A stretch of DNA of 64,000 bases from Zea mays (lineage: Eukaryota; Streptophyta; Magnoliopsida; Poales; Poaceae). Shown here one piece after another: positions 1 through 11,692 of the stretch. A program made the translations under genes and the position numbers. Position 1 is the stretch's first letter. Every line of letters begins with the position of its first letter. The notes beneath the pieces are model-generated. The model did no database searches and was not told where the DNA came from. It saw only the letters and a list, made by a program, of their open reading frames with translations. The stretch spans positions 225,513,034 through 225,577,033 of the forward strand of contig NC_050097.1 of NCBI RefSeq assembly GCF_902167145.1, written 5' to 3'.

Positions 1-838
1 CTCTTTGGTGTGTCTAGAATTGAATGCTAGAGCTCTTGTAGTAGTTGGGAAGTGGAAAACTTGGATGCAATGAATGGTGGGGTGGTTGGGGTATTTATAG
101 CCCCAACCACCAAATGTGGCCGTTGGGAGGCTGTCTGTTCGATGGCGCACCGGACAGTCCGGTGCCCCCTGCCACGTCATCACTGCCGTTGGATTCTAGC
201 CGTTGGAGCTTCTGTCTTGTGGGCCCGCCAGGGTGTCCGGTGCACACCGGACAGCTACTGTTCCTTGTCCGGTGTGCCAGTATGGGCGCGCCTGACTTCT
301 GCGCGCGCAGAGCGCGCATTAAATGCGCGGCAGAGAGCCGTTGGCGCGGAGATGACCGTTGCTCCGGAGTCGCACCGGACAGTCCGGTGCACACCGGACA
401 GTCCGGTGAATTATAGCGGACTAGCCGTTGGAGTTTCCCGAAGCTGGCGAGTTCCTGAGGCCGACCTCCCTTGGCGCACCGGACACTGTCCGGTGTACAC
501 CGGACAGTCCGGTGAATTATAGCGGAGTCGCCTCTGGAAATTCCCGAAGGTGGCGAGTTCGAGTTGGAGTCCTCTGGTGCACCGGACACTGTCCGGTGGC
601 GCACCGGACACTGTCCGGTGTACACCGGACAGTCCGGTGCTCCCAGACCAGAGGGCCTTCAGTTGCCACTTTCCTCCTTTGTTGAATCCAAAACTTGGTC
701 ATTTTATTGGCTGAGTGTGAACCTTTTACACCTGTATAACTTGTGCACTAGGGCAAACTAGTTAGTCCAAAGATTTGTGTTGGGCAATTCAACCACCAAA
801 ATTATATAGGAACTAGGTGTAAGCCTAATTCCCTTTCA
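1..838 (-). repeat. 3' LTR of element A (partial)
   Basis: Aligns with 8196-9054 of the 5' LTR; the first 477 bases lie outside the window. It ends in ...ccctttca, directly followed by the polypurine tract complement. It contains many copies of the palindromic unit CACCGGACAGTCCGGTG or CACCGGACACTGTCCGGTG and a minus-strand TATA motif near 92-100. Compared with the other LTR it lacks two repeat units and has one extra. Confidence 0.93.
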
Positions 839-1535
839 ATCTCCCCCTTTTTGGTGATTGATGCCAACACAAACCAAAGCAAATATAGAAGTGCATAATT
901 GAACTAGTTTGCATAATGTAAGTGTAAAGGTTGCTTGGAATTGAGCCAATGGAAATACTTACTAGATATGCATGGATTGTTTCTTACTTATAACATTTTG
1001 GACCACGCTTGCACCACGAGTTTTGTTGTTGCAAACTCTTTTGTAAAACTTTTTCAAAGTTCTTTTGCAAATAGTCAAAGGTAAATGAATAAGATTTTGC
1101 AAAGCATTTTCAAGATTTGAAATTTTCTCCCCCTGTTTCAAATGCTTTTCCTTTGACTAAACAAAACTCCCCCTTAAAGAGATCCTCCTCTTAGTGTTCA
1201 AGAGGGTTTTGATGTATCATTTTTGAAATACTACTTTCTCCCCCGTTTGAACACAATAGGATACCAAATGAAAAATATTCAATACTGAGTTTTTGAAATT
1301 TGAAATAGGTGGTGGTGCGGTCCTTTTGCTTTGGGCTCATTTCTCCCCCTTTTTGGCATGAATCGCCAAAAACGGAATCATTAGAGCCCTCGAAGTGCTA
1401 TCTTCTCTTTTGGTCATAAATAAACGAGTTGAGATTATACCAAAGGTGAAGTATGGTCCTGTTGCTTTGGGCTCTTACTTTCTCCCCCAAAGACAAAGTC
1501 CTTTTCTTGATGCTCATGCTTTTCTCCCCCATGAA
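839..1535 (-). other. Polypurine-tract ladder upstream of the 3' LTR of element A
   Basis: The true PPT is the minus-strand AAAAAGGGGGAGAT next to the LTR (about 839-853). Further CTCCCCC tracts on the plus strand (GGGGGAG on the element strand) recur near 1127, 1169, 1238, 1343, 1482 and 1524. Repeated PPT-like motifs in the 3' non-coding region have been described for Sireviruses. The same arrangement is seen in element B (22258-22916). Confidence 0.7.
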
Positions 1536-1718
1536 TGGAGAGTGACTTCGAGCGTTGGCGAGGTATGAGTTACGGAGTGGAAGCCTTTGTCTTCGCCGAA
1601 GAATCCAATTTCCTTTCAATACACCTATGACTTGGTTTGAAATAGACTTGAAAACACATTAGTCATAGCATATGAAAGGGATATGATCAAAGGTATACAA
1701 ATGAGCTATGAGTGCAAG

Positions 1719-4700
1719 TTAACAAAAGAAATTCCGAGAATCAAGGATATTTAGCTCATGCCTAAGTTTGTTAAAAGATTGTTCATCAAGCGGCTTGGTA
1801 AAGATATCGGCTAATTGATCTTTAGTATTAATGTAAGAAATCTCGATATCTCCCTTTTGTTGGTGATCCCTAAGAAAATGATACCGAATGGCTATGTGTT
1901 TAGTGCGGCTATGCTCGACGGGATTGTCGGCCATTTTGATTGCACTCTCATATCACATAGCAAAGGGACTTTGGTTAATTTGTAACCGTAGTCCCGCAGG
2001 GTTTGCCTCATCCAAAGCAATTGCGCGCAATAATGGCCTGCGGCAATGTACTCGGCTTCGGCGGTGGAAAGAGCGACCGAATTTTGCTTCTTTGAAGCCC
2101 AAGACACCAGGGATCTTCCCAAGAACTGGCAAGTCCCCGATGTGCTCTTCCTATTGATTTTGCACCCTGCCCAATCGGCATCTGAATAACCAATTAAATC
2201 AAATGTGGATCCCCTAGGATACCAAAGCCCAAACTTAGGAGTATAAGCCAAATATCTCAAGATTCGTTTCACGGCCGTAAGGTGAGCTTCCTTAGGGTCG
2301 GCTTGGAATCTTGCACACATGCATACGGAAAGCATAATATCTGGTCGAGATGCACATAAGTAGAGTAAAGAACCTATCATCGACCGGTATACCTTTTGAT
2401 CTACGGACTTACCTCCCGTGTCGAGGTCGAGATGCCCATTAGTTCCCATGGGTGTCTTGATGGGTTTGGCATCCTTCATCCCAAACTTGGTTAGAATGTC
2501 TTGAGTGTACTTTGTTTGGCTGATGAAGGTGCCCTCTTGGAGTTGCTTCACTTGGAATCCTAAGAAATACTTCAACTCCCCCATCATAGACATCTCGAAT
2601 TTCTGTGTCATAATCCTACTAAACTCTTCACATGTAGACTCATTAGTAGACCCAAATATAATATCATCAACATAAATTTGGCATACAAACAAGTCATTTT
2701 CAAGTGTTTTAGTAAAGAGTGTAGGATCGGCCTTTCCGACTTTGAATCCATTTGCAATAAGAAAATCTCTAAGGCATTCATACCATGCTCTTGGGGCTTG
2801 CTTGAGCCCATAAAGCGCCTTAGAGAGCTTATAGACATGGTTAGGATACTCACTGTCTTCAAAGCCGGGAGGTTGCTCAACATAGACTTCTTCCTTGATT
2901 GGTCCATTTAGGAAGGCACTTTTCACGTCCATTTGATAGAGCTTAAAGCCATGGTAAGTAGCATAGGCTAATAATATGCGAATTGACTCAAGCCTAGCTA
3001 CGGGTGCATAGGTTTCACCGAAATCCAAACCTTCGACTTGGGAGTATCCCTTGGCCACAAGTCGAGCTTTGTTCCTTGTCACCACACCATGCTCATCTTG
3101 CTTGTTGCGGAAGACCCACTTGGTCCCTACAACATTTTGGTTAGGACGTGGAACTAAATGCCATACCTCATTCCTAGTGAAATTGTTGAGCTCCTCTTGC
3201 ATCGCCACTATCCAATCCGAATCTTGGAGTGCTTCCTCTACCCTGTGTGGCTCAATAGAGGAAACAAACGAGTAATGTTCACAAAAATGAGCAACACGAG
3301 ATCGAGTAGTTACCCCCTTATGAATGTCGCCGAGGATGGTGTCGACGGGGTGATCTCGTTGGATTGCTTGGTGGACTCTTGGGTGTGGCGGTCTTTGTTC
3401 CTCTTCCTCCTTGTCTTCCTCATTTGCATCTCCCCCTTGATCATTGCTATTATCTTGAGGTGGCTCATTTGCTTGATCTTCTACTTCATCAACTTGAGCT
3501 TCATCCTCATTTTGAGTTGGTGGAGATGCTTGCGTGGAGGAGGATGGTTGATCTTGTGCACTTGGAGGCTCTTCGGATTCCTTAGGACACACATCCCCAA
3601 TGGACATGTTCCTTAGCGCGATGCATGGAGCCTCTTCTTCACCTATCTCATCAAGATCAACTTGCTCTATTTGAGAGCCGTTAGTCTCATCAAACACAAC
3701 GTCACATGAGACTTCAACTAGTCCAGTGGACTTGTTAAAGACCCTATATGCCCTTGTGTTTGAGTCATAACCAAGTAAAAAGCCTTCTACAGTCTTAGGA
3801 GCAAATTTAGATTTTCTACCTCTTTTAAAAAGAATAAAGCATTTGCTACCAAAGACTCTAAAATATGAAATGTTGGGCTTTTTACCGGTTAGGAGTTCAT
3901 ATGATGTCTTCTTGAGGATTCGGTGTAGATATAACCGATTGATGGCGTAGCAAGCGGTGTTGACCGCCTCGGCCCAAAACCGATCCGAAGTCTTGTACTC
4001 ATCAAGCATGGTTCTTGCCATGTCCAATAGAGTTCTATTCTTCCTCTCCACTACACCATTTTGTTGTGGCGTGTAGGGAGAAGAGAACTCATGCTTGATG
4101 CCCTCCTCCTCAAGGAAACCTTCGATTTGAGAGTTCTTGAACTCCGTTCCGTTGTCGCTTCTTATTTTCTTGATCCTTAAGCTGAACTCATTTTGAGCCC
4201 GTCTCAAGAATCCCTTTAAGGTCTCTTGGGTTTGAGATTTTTCCTGTAAAAAGAATACCCAAGTGAAGCGAGAATAATCATCCACAATAACTAGACAGTA
4301 CTTACTCCCGCCGATGCTTATGTAAGCGATCGGGCCGAATAGGTCCATGTGTAGGAGCTCCAGTGGCCTGTCGGTCGTCATTATGTTCTTATGCGGATGA
4401 TGAGAGCCAACTTGCTTCCCTGCTTGGCATGCGCTACAAATCCTGTCTTTCTCAAAATGAACATTTGTTAATCCTAAAATGTGTTCTCCCTTTAGAAGCT
4501 TGTGAAGATTCTTCATCCCAACATGAGCTAGTCGGCGGTGCCAGAGCCAACCCATGTTAGTCTTAGCAATTAAGCATGTGTCGAGTTCAGCTCTATCAAA
4601 ATCTACTAAGTATAGCTGACCCTCTAACACACCCTTAAATGCTATTGAATCATCACTTCTTCTAAAGACAGTGACACCTATATCAGTGAAAAGACAATTG

Positions 4701-4960
4701 TAGCCCATTTTGCATAATTGAGATACAGAAAGCAAATTGTAATCTAATGAATCTACAAGAAAAACATTGGAAATAGAATGGTCAGGGGATATAGCAATTT
4801 TACCCAAACCTTTGACCAAACCTTGATTTCCATCCCCGAATGTGATCGCTCTTTGGGGATCTTGGTTTTTCTCATATGAGGAGAACATCTTTTTCTCCCC
4901 AGTCATGTGGTTCGTGCACCCGCTGTCGAGTATCCAACTTGAGCCCCCGGATGCATAAAC
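1719..4960 (-). pseudogene. pol: pol of element A (protease-integrase-RT-RNase H), frameshifted near the C-terminus
   Basis: Polyprotein of a Copia element. The open frame starts after a TTTTATAG|GTTTATGC junction and begins with the aspartic protease motif DSGCT. Then come the integrase zinc region (H..H and CSAC), the DDE core followed by [13 protein letters not shown], the reverse transcriptase core YVDD within [11 protein letters not shown], and the RNase H motif YSDADWAG. The frame is lost by a one-base difference from element B near 1950, just after KVPLLCD, so the last about 80 residues (1719-1934, ending DIFTKPLDE...) sit in another frame. The RNase H C-terminus would be missing, which probably inactivates this copy. 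Pol lies in the +1 frame relative to gag. Confidence 0.9.
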
Positions 4961-4973
4961 CTATAAAACAAGT

Positions 4974-7673
4974 TTAGTTCTTGACTTTAGGTACCCAAAT
5001 GGTTTTGGGTCCTTTGGCATTAGACACAAGAACTTTGGGTACCCAAACACAAGTCTTTGAACCCTTGTGTTTGCCCCCAACATATTTGGCAACTACCTTG
5101 CCGGATTTGTTAGTCAAAACATAAGATGCATCAAAAGTTTTAAATGAAATGTTATGATCATTTGATGCACTAGGAGTTTTCTTTCTAGGCAAATTAGCAT
5201 GGGTTGGTTGCCTAGAGCTAGATGTCTCACCCTTATACATAAATGCATGATTAGGGCCAGAGTGAGACTTCCTAGAATGAATTCTCCTAATTTTGCTCTC
5301 AGGATAACCGGCAGGGTATAAAATGTAACCCTCGTTATCCTGAGGCATGGGAGCCTTGCCCTTAACAAAGTTGGACAATCTCTTAGGAGGGACACTAATT
5401 GTGACATTGTCTCCCCTTTGGAAGCCAATGCCATCCTTGATGCCCGGGCGTCTCCCATTATAAAGCATGCTACGAGCAAATTTAAATTTCTCATTTTCTA
5501 AGTTGTGCTCGGCAATTTTAGCATCTAGTTTTGCTATATGATCATTTTGTTGTTTAATTAAAGCCATGTGATCATGTATAGCATCAATGTTAACATCTCT
5601 ACATCTAGTGCAAATAGAAGTGTGCTCAACGGTAGATGTAGAGGGTTTGCAAGAACTAAGTTCAACAATCTTAGCATGAAGAATATTATTTTTATCTCTA
5701 AGATCGGAAATTGTAACTTTGCAAACATCAAAATCTTTAGCCTTAGTTATTAAATTTTCATTTTCTACTCTAAGGCTAGCAAGAGAGATGTTCAATTCTT
5801 CAATCCTAGCAAGCAAGTCATCATTATTATCTCTAGGATTGGAAGTTGAAACATTGCAAACATGTGAATCAACCTTAGCATTTAAACTAGCATTTTCATT
5901 TCTAAGGTTGTCAATAGTCTCACGGCAGGTGCTTAGCTCACTAGATAATTTTTCACATTTCTCAATTTCTAGAGCATAAGCCTTTTTAACCTTAACATGC
6001 TTCTTATTTTCCTTAATAAGGAGGTCCTCTTGGGAATCCAAAAGGTCATCCTTCTCATGAATAGCACTAACTAATTCATTTAACTTTTCTTTTTGAGCTA
6101 TGTTAAGGTTGGCAAAAAGGGAACGCAAATTATCTTCCTTATCACTAGCATTATCATCACTACAAGATTCATATTTAGTGGAGGAGTTAGATTTAACCTT
6201 TTTCCGTTTGCCGTCCTTTGCCATGAGGCACTTGTGGCCGACGTTGGGGAAGAGGAGTCCTTTGGTGACGGCGATGTTGGCGGCATCCTCGTCGTCGGAG
6301 GAGTCGCTTGAGCTTTCGTCGGAATCCCATTCCCGACAAACATGGGCATCGCCGCCCTTCTTCTTGTAGTACCTCTTCTTCTCCTTTCTTCTCCCCTTCT
6401 TGTCGTCGCCTCGGTCACTGTCACTAGATATGGGACATTTAGCAATAAAATGACCGGGCTTACCACATTTGTAGCAAACCTTCTTGGAGCGGGACTTGTA
6501 GTCTTTCCCTCTCCTTTGCTTGAGGATTTGGCGGAAGCTCTTGATGACGAGCGCTATTTCCTCATTGTCAAGTTTGGAGGCGTCTATTGGTTGTCGACTT
6601 GAGGTAGACTCCTCCTTCTTTTCTTCCGTCGCCTTGAATGCGACGGGTTGAGCTTCGGATGTAGATGGATCATCAAGCTCGTTGATCTTCCTCGAGCCTT
6701 CGATCATGCACTCAAAACTTACAAAATGCCCGATTACTTCCTCGGGGGTCATTTTAGTATATCTTGGATTACCACGAATTAATTGAACTTGAGTAGGGTT
6801 AAGGAAAATAAGAGATCTTAGAATAACCTTAACCATTTCGTGGTCATCCCACTTTACGCTCCCGAGGTTGCGCACTTGGTTCACCAAGGTCTTGAGCCGG
6901 TTGTACATGTGTTGTGGCTCCTCCCCTTTGCGAAGCCGGAACCGACCGAGCTCCCCCTCGATCGTTTCCCGCTTGGTGATCTTGGTGAGCTCGTCTCCCT
7001 CGTGCGCGGTTTTGAGCACATCCCAAATCTCCTTGGCGTTCTTCAACCCTTGAACTTTGTTATACTCCTCTCTACTCAAAGAGGCGAGGAGTATTGTTGT
7101 CGCTTGAGAGTTGAAGTGCTCGATTTGGGCCACCTCATCCTCGTCATAGTCTTTATCCCCTACCGACGGTACCTGTGCACCAAACTCAACAACATCCCAT
7201 ATACTTTTGTGGAGTGAGGTTAGATGAAATCGCATTAAATCACTCCACCTAGCATAATCTTCACCATCAAAAGTTGGTGGTTTGCCTAATGGGACGGAAA
7301 GTAGAGGTGCATGTTTAGAAATGCGAGGATAGTGTAGGGGGATCTTACTAAACTTCTTACGCTCTTGGCGTTTAGAAGTTACGGAGGGCGCGTCGGAGCC
7401 GGAGGTTGATGTTGATGAAGTGTCGGTCTCATAGTAGACCACTTTCCTCATCCTCTTTTGCTTGTCACCTTTCCGATGCGACTTGTGGGAAGAAGATTTT
7501 TCCTTCTTCTCTTTGTGGTGAGAAGAAGATTTCTTCTCCTTCCCTTTGTTGGAGGAGATCTTCTTCTTCTCCTTCCTTTTGGTGCGGGACTCTTCCGATG
7601 AAGTGCTCCCTTGGCTTGTAGTGGGCTTTTCGCTGGTCTCCATCTCCTTCTTGGCGTGATCTCCCGACATCAC
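4974..7673 (-). CDS. gag: gag polyprotein of element A (899 aa)
   Basis: Capsid/nucleocapsid protein of a Sirevirus-type element. The N-terminus is Lys/Ser rich and low in complexity. A Copia gag core follows (GKPPTFDGEDYARW about residue 130; EIWDVL...HEG; GELGRFRLRKGEEP). The zinc knuckle CYKCGKPGHFIAKC (CX2CX4HX4C) lies near residue 400, followed by Asp/Ser-rich stretches and a long coiled-coil-like C-terminal half, which explains the large size. The start is the first Met after the primer site, 45 bases downstream of the LTR. The frame is intact and ends 14 bases before the pol frame opens. Confidence 0.9.
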   Translation of the reverse strand: MMSGDHAKKEMETSEKPTTSQGSTSSEESRTKRKEKKKISSNKGKEKKSSSHHKEKKEKSSSHKSHRKGDKQKRMRKVVYYETDTSSTSTSGSDAPSVTSKRQERKKFSKIPLHYPRISKHAPLLSVPLGKPPTFDGEDYARWSDLMRFHLTSLHKSIWDVVEFGAQVPSVGDKDYDEDEVAQIEHFNSQATTILLASLSREEYNKVQGLKNAKEIWDVLKTAHEGDELTKITKRETIEGELGRFRLRKGEEPQHMYNRLKTLVNQVRNLGSVKWDDHEMVKVILRSLIFLNPTQVQLIRGNPRYTKMTPEEVIGHFVSFECMIEGSRKINELDDPSTSEAQPVAFKATEEKKEESTSSRQPIDASKLDNEEIALVIKSFRQILKQRRGKDYKSRSKKVCYKCGKPGHFIAKCPISSDSDRGDDKKGRRKEKKRYYKKKGGDAHVCREWDSDESSSDSSDDEDAANIAVTKGLLFPNVGHKCLMAKDGKRKKVKSNSSTKYESCSDDNASDKEDNLRSLFANLNIAQKEKLNELVSAIHEKDDLLDSQEDLLIKENKKHVKVKKAYALEIEKCEKLSSELSTCRETIDNLRNENASLNAKVDSHVCNVSTSNPRDNNDDLLARIEELNISLASLRVENENLITKAKDFDVCKVTISDLRDKNNILHAKIVELSSCKPSTSTVEHTSICTRCRDVNIDAIHDHMALIKQQNDHIAKLDAKIAEHNLENEKFKFARSMLYNGRRPGIKDGIGFQRGDNVTISVPPKRLSNFVKGKAPMPQDNEGYILYPAGYPESKIRRIHSRKSHSGPNHAFMYKGETSSSRQPTHANLPRKKTPSASNDHNISFKTFDASYVLTNKSGKVVAKYVGGKHKGSKTCVWVPKVLVSNAKGPKTIWVPKVKN

Positions 7674-7704
7674 TTCGAGCGGTTAGGCTCTAATGAAGCA
7701 CCGG

Positions 7705-7716
7705 GCTCTGATACCA
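7705..7716 (-). other. Primer binding site of element A
   Basis: On the element strand the site reads TGGTATCAGAGC, starting 2 bases inside the 5' LTR. It matches the initiator Met-tRNA 3' end used by many plant Copia elements. It fixes the LTR boundary at 7719. Confidence 0.85.
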
Positions 7717-7718
7717 AT

Positions 7719-9054
7719 TGAAAGTCGCCTAGAGGGGGGGGGGTGAATAGGGCGAAACTGAAATTTACAAATATAAACACAACTACAAGCCGGGTTAGCG
7801 TTAGTAATAATGAAACGAGTCCGCGAGAGAGGGTGCAAAACAAATCCCAAGAGAATAAGCAAGTGAGACACGGAGATTTGTTTTACCGAGGTTCGGTTCT
7901 TGCAAACCTACTCCCCGTTGAGGAGGCCACAAAGGCCGGGTCTCTTTCAACCCTTCCCTCTCTCAAACGATCCACGGATCGAGTGAGCTTTCTCTTCTCA
8001 ATCACTTGGAACACAAAGTTCCCACAAGGACCACCACAAGATTGGTGTCTCTTGCCTCAATTTACAAGTGAGTTTGATCGCAATGAAAGAATCAAGAAGG
8101 AAGAAAGCAATCCAAGCGCAAGAGCTCGAAAGAACACAAGCAAATCACTCTCTCTAATCACTATGGCGTTGTGTGGAATTTGGAGAGGATTTGATCTCTT
8201 TGGTGTGTCTAGAATTGAATGCTAGAGCTCTTGTAGTAGTTGGGAAGTGGAAAACTTGGATGCAATGAATGGTGGGGTGGTTGGGGTATTTATAGCCCCA
8301 ACCACCAAATGTGGCCGTTGGGAGGCTGTCTGTTCGATGGCGCACCGGACAGTCCGGTGCACACCGGACAGTCCGGTGCCCCCTGCCACGTCATCACTGC
8401 CGTTGGATTCTAGCCGTTGGAGCTTCTGTCTTGTGGGCCCGCCAGGGTGTCCGGTGCACACCGGACAGCTACTGTTCCTTGTCCGGTGTGCCAGTATGGG
8501 CGCGCCTGACTTCTGCGCGCGCAGAGCGCGCATTAAATGCGCGGCAAGGAGCCGTTGGCGCGGAGATGACCGTTGCTCCGGAGTCGCACCGGACAGTCCG
8601 GTGCACACCGGACAGTCCGGTGAATTATAGCGGACTAGCCGTTGGAGTTTCCCGAAGCTGGCGAGTTCCTGAGGCCGACCTCCCTTGGCGTACACCGGAC
8701 AGTCCGGTGAATTATAGCGGAGTCGCCTCTGGAAATTCCCGAAGGTGGCGAGTTCGAGTTGGAGTCCTCTGGTGCACCGGACACTGTCCGGTGGCGCACC
8801 GGACACTGTCCGGTGTACACCGGACACTGTCCGGTGTACACCGGACAGTCCGGTGCTCCCAGACCAGAGGGCCTTCAGTTGCCACTTTCCTCCTTTGTTG
8901 AATCCAAAACTTGGTCATTTTATTGGCTGAGTGTGAACCTTTTACACCTGTATAACTTGTGCACTAGGGCAAACTAGTTAGTCCAAAGATTTGTGTTGGG
9001 CAATTCAACCACCAAAATTATATAGGAACTAGGTGTAAGCCTAATTCCCTTTCA
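7719..9054 (-). repeat. 5' LTR of element A (1336 bp)
   Basis: Starts tgaaagtcgcc and ends ...ccctttca on the plus strand (TG...CA). The internal part holds clustered CCGGAC/GTCCGG palindromes. Relative to the 3' LTR it has extra repeat units near 8360 and 8825 and lacks one near 8690. The two LTRs otherwise differ by only two substitutions near 8546. Confidence 0.93.
8287..8295 (-). promoter_or_regulatory. Probable TATA box of the element A LTR
   Basis: The minus strand reads CTATAAATA within GGTTGGGGCTATAAATACC. It lies in the second half of the LTR, in the region where Copia LTR promoters usually sit, and is repeated in the other LTR at 92-100. No transcript evidence. Confidence 0.55.
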
Positions 9055-9059
9055 CTAGT

Positions 9060-10388
9060 CATTTCAAATAAAGACTTGAACCTCTTAAAAAAACTCATAT
9101 ACTTCATACATACTTGTAAATTTAGATTGCATTTATCTCATTTTTGCTTATGTTCTCAGTTCCTTGTCAGAAAAGCTTTCTTGACAAGGTTATTAATCAC
9201 ATAGTGTGTGGTTTATAACCAACGAAGCAACGATGTAATGATTGTTGAGGTCTAATTTTGGCTCGGTTCGAAGCATAGATCATGAATTCCGAGTTCTCCA
9301 CTAATTAAAGTTATCATATCTATCAAAAGCTCAATCTGCATATACATCAAGTGGTATCAGAAACCGAGTTGTCTGTTAGGCATATCTTTGTTCTTCCATT
9401 AGATTGGATATATTTTTTCTTTACATAGAGTTCAGAAAAATACACCACCACATAGGTCATGTCCTATAACCCCTTTGTATCTTGGAATTTCATTTTCCAT
9501 TTGTTTAATTAAATTTGTGTTTGTGGTCATGTCTAGTTGCTGGTTTAGCATGTTATTCGTCGTAGTTCAATCGTCTGTGTTACTTTTTGTTTGTGTTGTT
9601 GTTGCTGTATCCACCTTCCCAAATGATAATTCAAGCCCCCACATCATTTGACTTATCCTCACTAGCCACCTTTGTATTAACTCTGTTTGCGCAAGCCCTA
9701 GACAGGGTGCAAGATGATGTGACATCTTCGCCTACATCGTAACCTTTTTTCATCTTGTAAATCCTAATGTGCACAATTTCATATCCGAGAACCACTATCC
9801 TAGGTTCATTTGTCTTTGTAACACCCTAATTTTTAAACCACAACATTTTCTTGAGCTTTAGTTTATTTTCATAGGTTTTGCGTGGTTTAGAATCACATAT
9901 TTAGGTTTTATGTATTTTCTTTTAATATAAACCAACTAAAACAAATCAGAAGGTTAAACTAAGTGTGCTACATTCATGTTGTTGCATAATGATTCTGAGT
10001 GCAAAATGTGTTTAAAACATGTTAACATACCCCTAGAAGTCTCCGGTAATTTTCTATGTTTTTACGAACTTTTTCCCTTTTGAAGAGTAAAATCTATTTA
10101 TTTGTGGCACATAAAAATATTTTTATAAGCTCTAAATATTTTATTTGGCTTCATTGGGTGCCAAAATATTTTTAGGAATTTTCTAGATTTTTCAAAACCT
10201 CTAGAAAATTTTTATGCATTAAAAAGGAATTTTTGTATTTTTTGAAATTAGAAAAAAACTTTAAAGTTCGAATTTGTCAGATTTTGGATAAATTCAAATC
10301 ACCAATATAAATACATGCATGGTTTCTCCTCAGTGAGGCCATCCTAGAACGCAAACGTTTCCACGAGATTCAATTTATAGCTCTCTCA
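9060..10388. other. Intergenic stretch, AT-rich, no recognisable gene
   Basis: No convincing coding region. A primer-site-like TGGTATCAGAAACC follows a ...catca end at 9350-9365, which could mark an old, decayed LTR element, but no paired LTR is visible. A TGTAACACCC start-like motif lies at 9816. Neither is supported further. Confidence 0.4.
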
Positions 10389-10697
10389 GGGTCTGTTTGG
10401 TTGGGTTGTGGCTGTGAAAAAGCTATTGTAGACTCTGAGCCGTGAAAAAAGTTGTTGTGGGCTGTGAGCTATTAAAAAACTAAAAATCGTTTAGTGAAAA
10501 CCACTAAAAATCGTTAAAAGTTTTTCGATAAATATTTTCACAGTTTCATCTGAAGCCACTAAAAGCAGGTTCAGGTCAGTTTTGCACTACGAAAAAGTCA
10601 GCTTTTAGAAAAGTTGTTTCCTGGATGAAGTCCTTTGGTTTGACTTTTGGCTTTCAGGCAGCAAAACTCAAAACAAAAGGCCAAACCAAACACACCC
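10389..10697. mobile_element. Tourist-like (PIF/Harbinger) MITE, 309 bp
   Basis: Terminal inverted repeats GGGTCTGTTTGGTT (left) and, reverse-complemented, GGGTGTGTTTGGTT (right). A 3-bp duplication TCA occurs on both sides (10386-10388 and 10698-10700), a Tourist-type trinucleotide target. There is no coding capacity. Internal runs of aaaaa and ctaaaaatcg fit a non-autonomous element. Confidence 0.75.
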
Positions 10698-11692
10698 TCA
10701 ATCATTCGCCGATGTTCTAGTTCCTCCCCAACTATGGTGATAACTCTGACGAGTAATTATTCTTTGATCTTTCATCTCTAGAGGCGTTCCAGGACATCAC
10801 CATGATCAGCTCGACGAGAACTTCATCTACGTGCTTTTAATTTACTAATCCGACCTTCGGTTCACCGTCAATCTATGGAAAATCGAGAGTTCCAGCGGTC
10901 TGTTGCTTCGATGAGCTTCACCATTGCTTTTCTTCGTTTTTCTTTATTTTCGCAGATTGGATCTGGCCATCCCTACCCCACAGCCCCATCCGGCCGCTAC
11001 CTGTGTCCCCTCCCCTCCCAATGGCGAGCCTGCTGCATGCGTGCAGCGCAGCCACTGCTACAACTACTCCCCCACACGTCCCTGCGCTTCCCAGTGACAA
11101 CACATGGTCCCTCCCCTCTCTGGACGACCCCCTCCCAACTATTACTAAATTGCTAAACTGAATTTTAATGAAAATACTAGGGTGTTTTTTACTCTATCTA
11201 ATTTGGATGTTTTTCTTCTTAATACAATGATGTGCGGTTTTTCTACACGTTCGAGAATTTTATTAGGTGGCATACTCTTTGCTAAAATCCTAGATTCATC
11301 ACTGGATTGCGTGTTGTGTTGTGGCATAGTGAGAAAGAGAGAAATCGATCATATATTCATATATGAAACTAAAGAACTGCTAGCTTATGTGGTAGCTGAC
11401 TGTTGTCTAATAATTAATGATCGTTTTAATTAGGTGGGCAGGCCGGCCTGGATGGGATCAGTACAGTCGTCCTCCTGGCTGCACATCACCATCTCCATGA
11501 CTCCATGAGTTCCTCAGCGCCGATGGGGTCATTGTAACCAACCATATATAGGGGGAGAAAGCAGAGATCATTTATATTTGATGGAGACAATCAACAATTA
11601 ATAAAGAGTACAACGATCGATGAGAGAAGCTAGGATGGTATCGTGCAAGCAGGTGTCGTGCGCCGAGGACACCGTGCAGCAGCGGCGGACCC

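Larger units (their letters stand above)
1..9054 (-). mobile_element. Sirevirus-type Ty1/Copia LTR retrotransposon A, left LTR cut by window edge
   Basis: Minus-strand element. Reading leftward: 5' LTR (7719-9054), Met-tRNA-type primer site, gag, pol in the order protease-integrase-RT-RNase H, a non-coding stretch rich in purine tracts, and a 3' LTR of which only 838 bp lie in the window. Copia domain order, a zinc-knuckle gag of about 900 residues and several polypurine-like tracts before the 3' LTR fit the Sirevirus lineage. The two LTRs differ by two substitutions plus three repeat-unit indels over the shared part, so insertion was recent. The five bases after the right LTR (ctagt, 9055-9059) would be one copy of the target duplication; the other copy is outside the window. 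The broken pol suggests this copy is not autonomous. Confidence 0.93.

Noticed and set aside
95..761. Several overlapping ORFs on both strands in the element A LTR (repeated HRTVRC / PDSPV peptides)
   Set aside because: They are translations of the CACCGGACAGTCCGGTG palindromes in all frames, not genes; the same occurs at 8222-8977, 15362-15885 and 23070-23593.
9350..9830. Old LTR element suggested by a TGGTATCAG primer-like site
   Set aside because: No second LTR, PPT or coding remnant near it.
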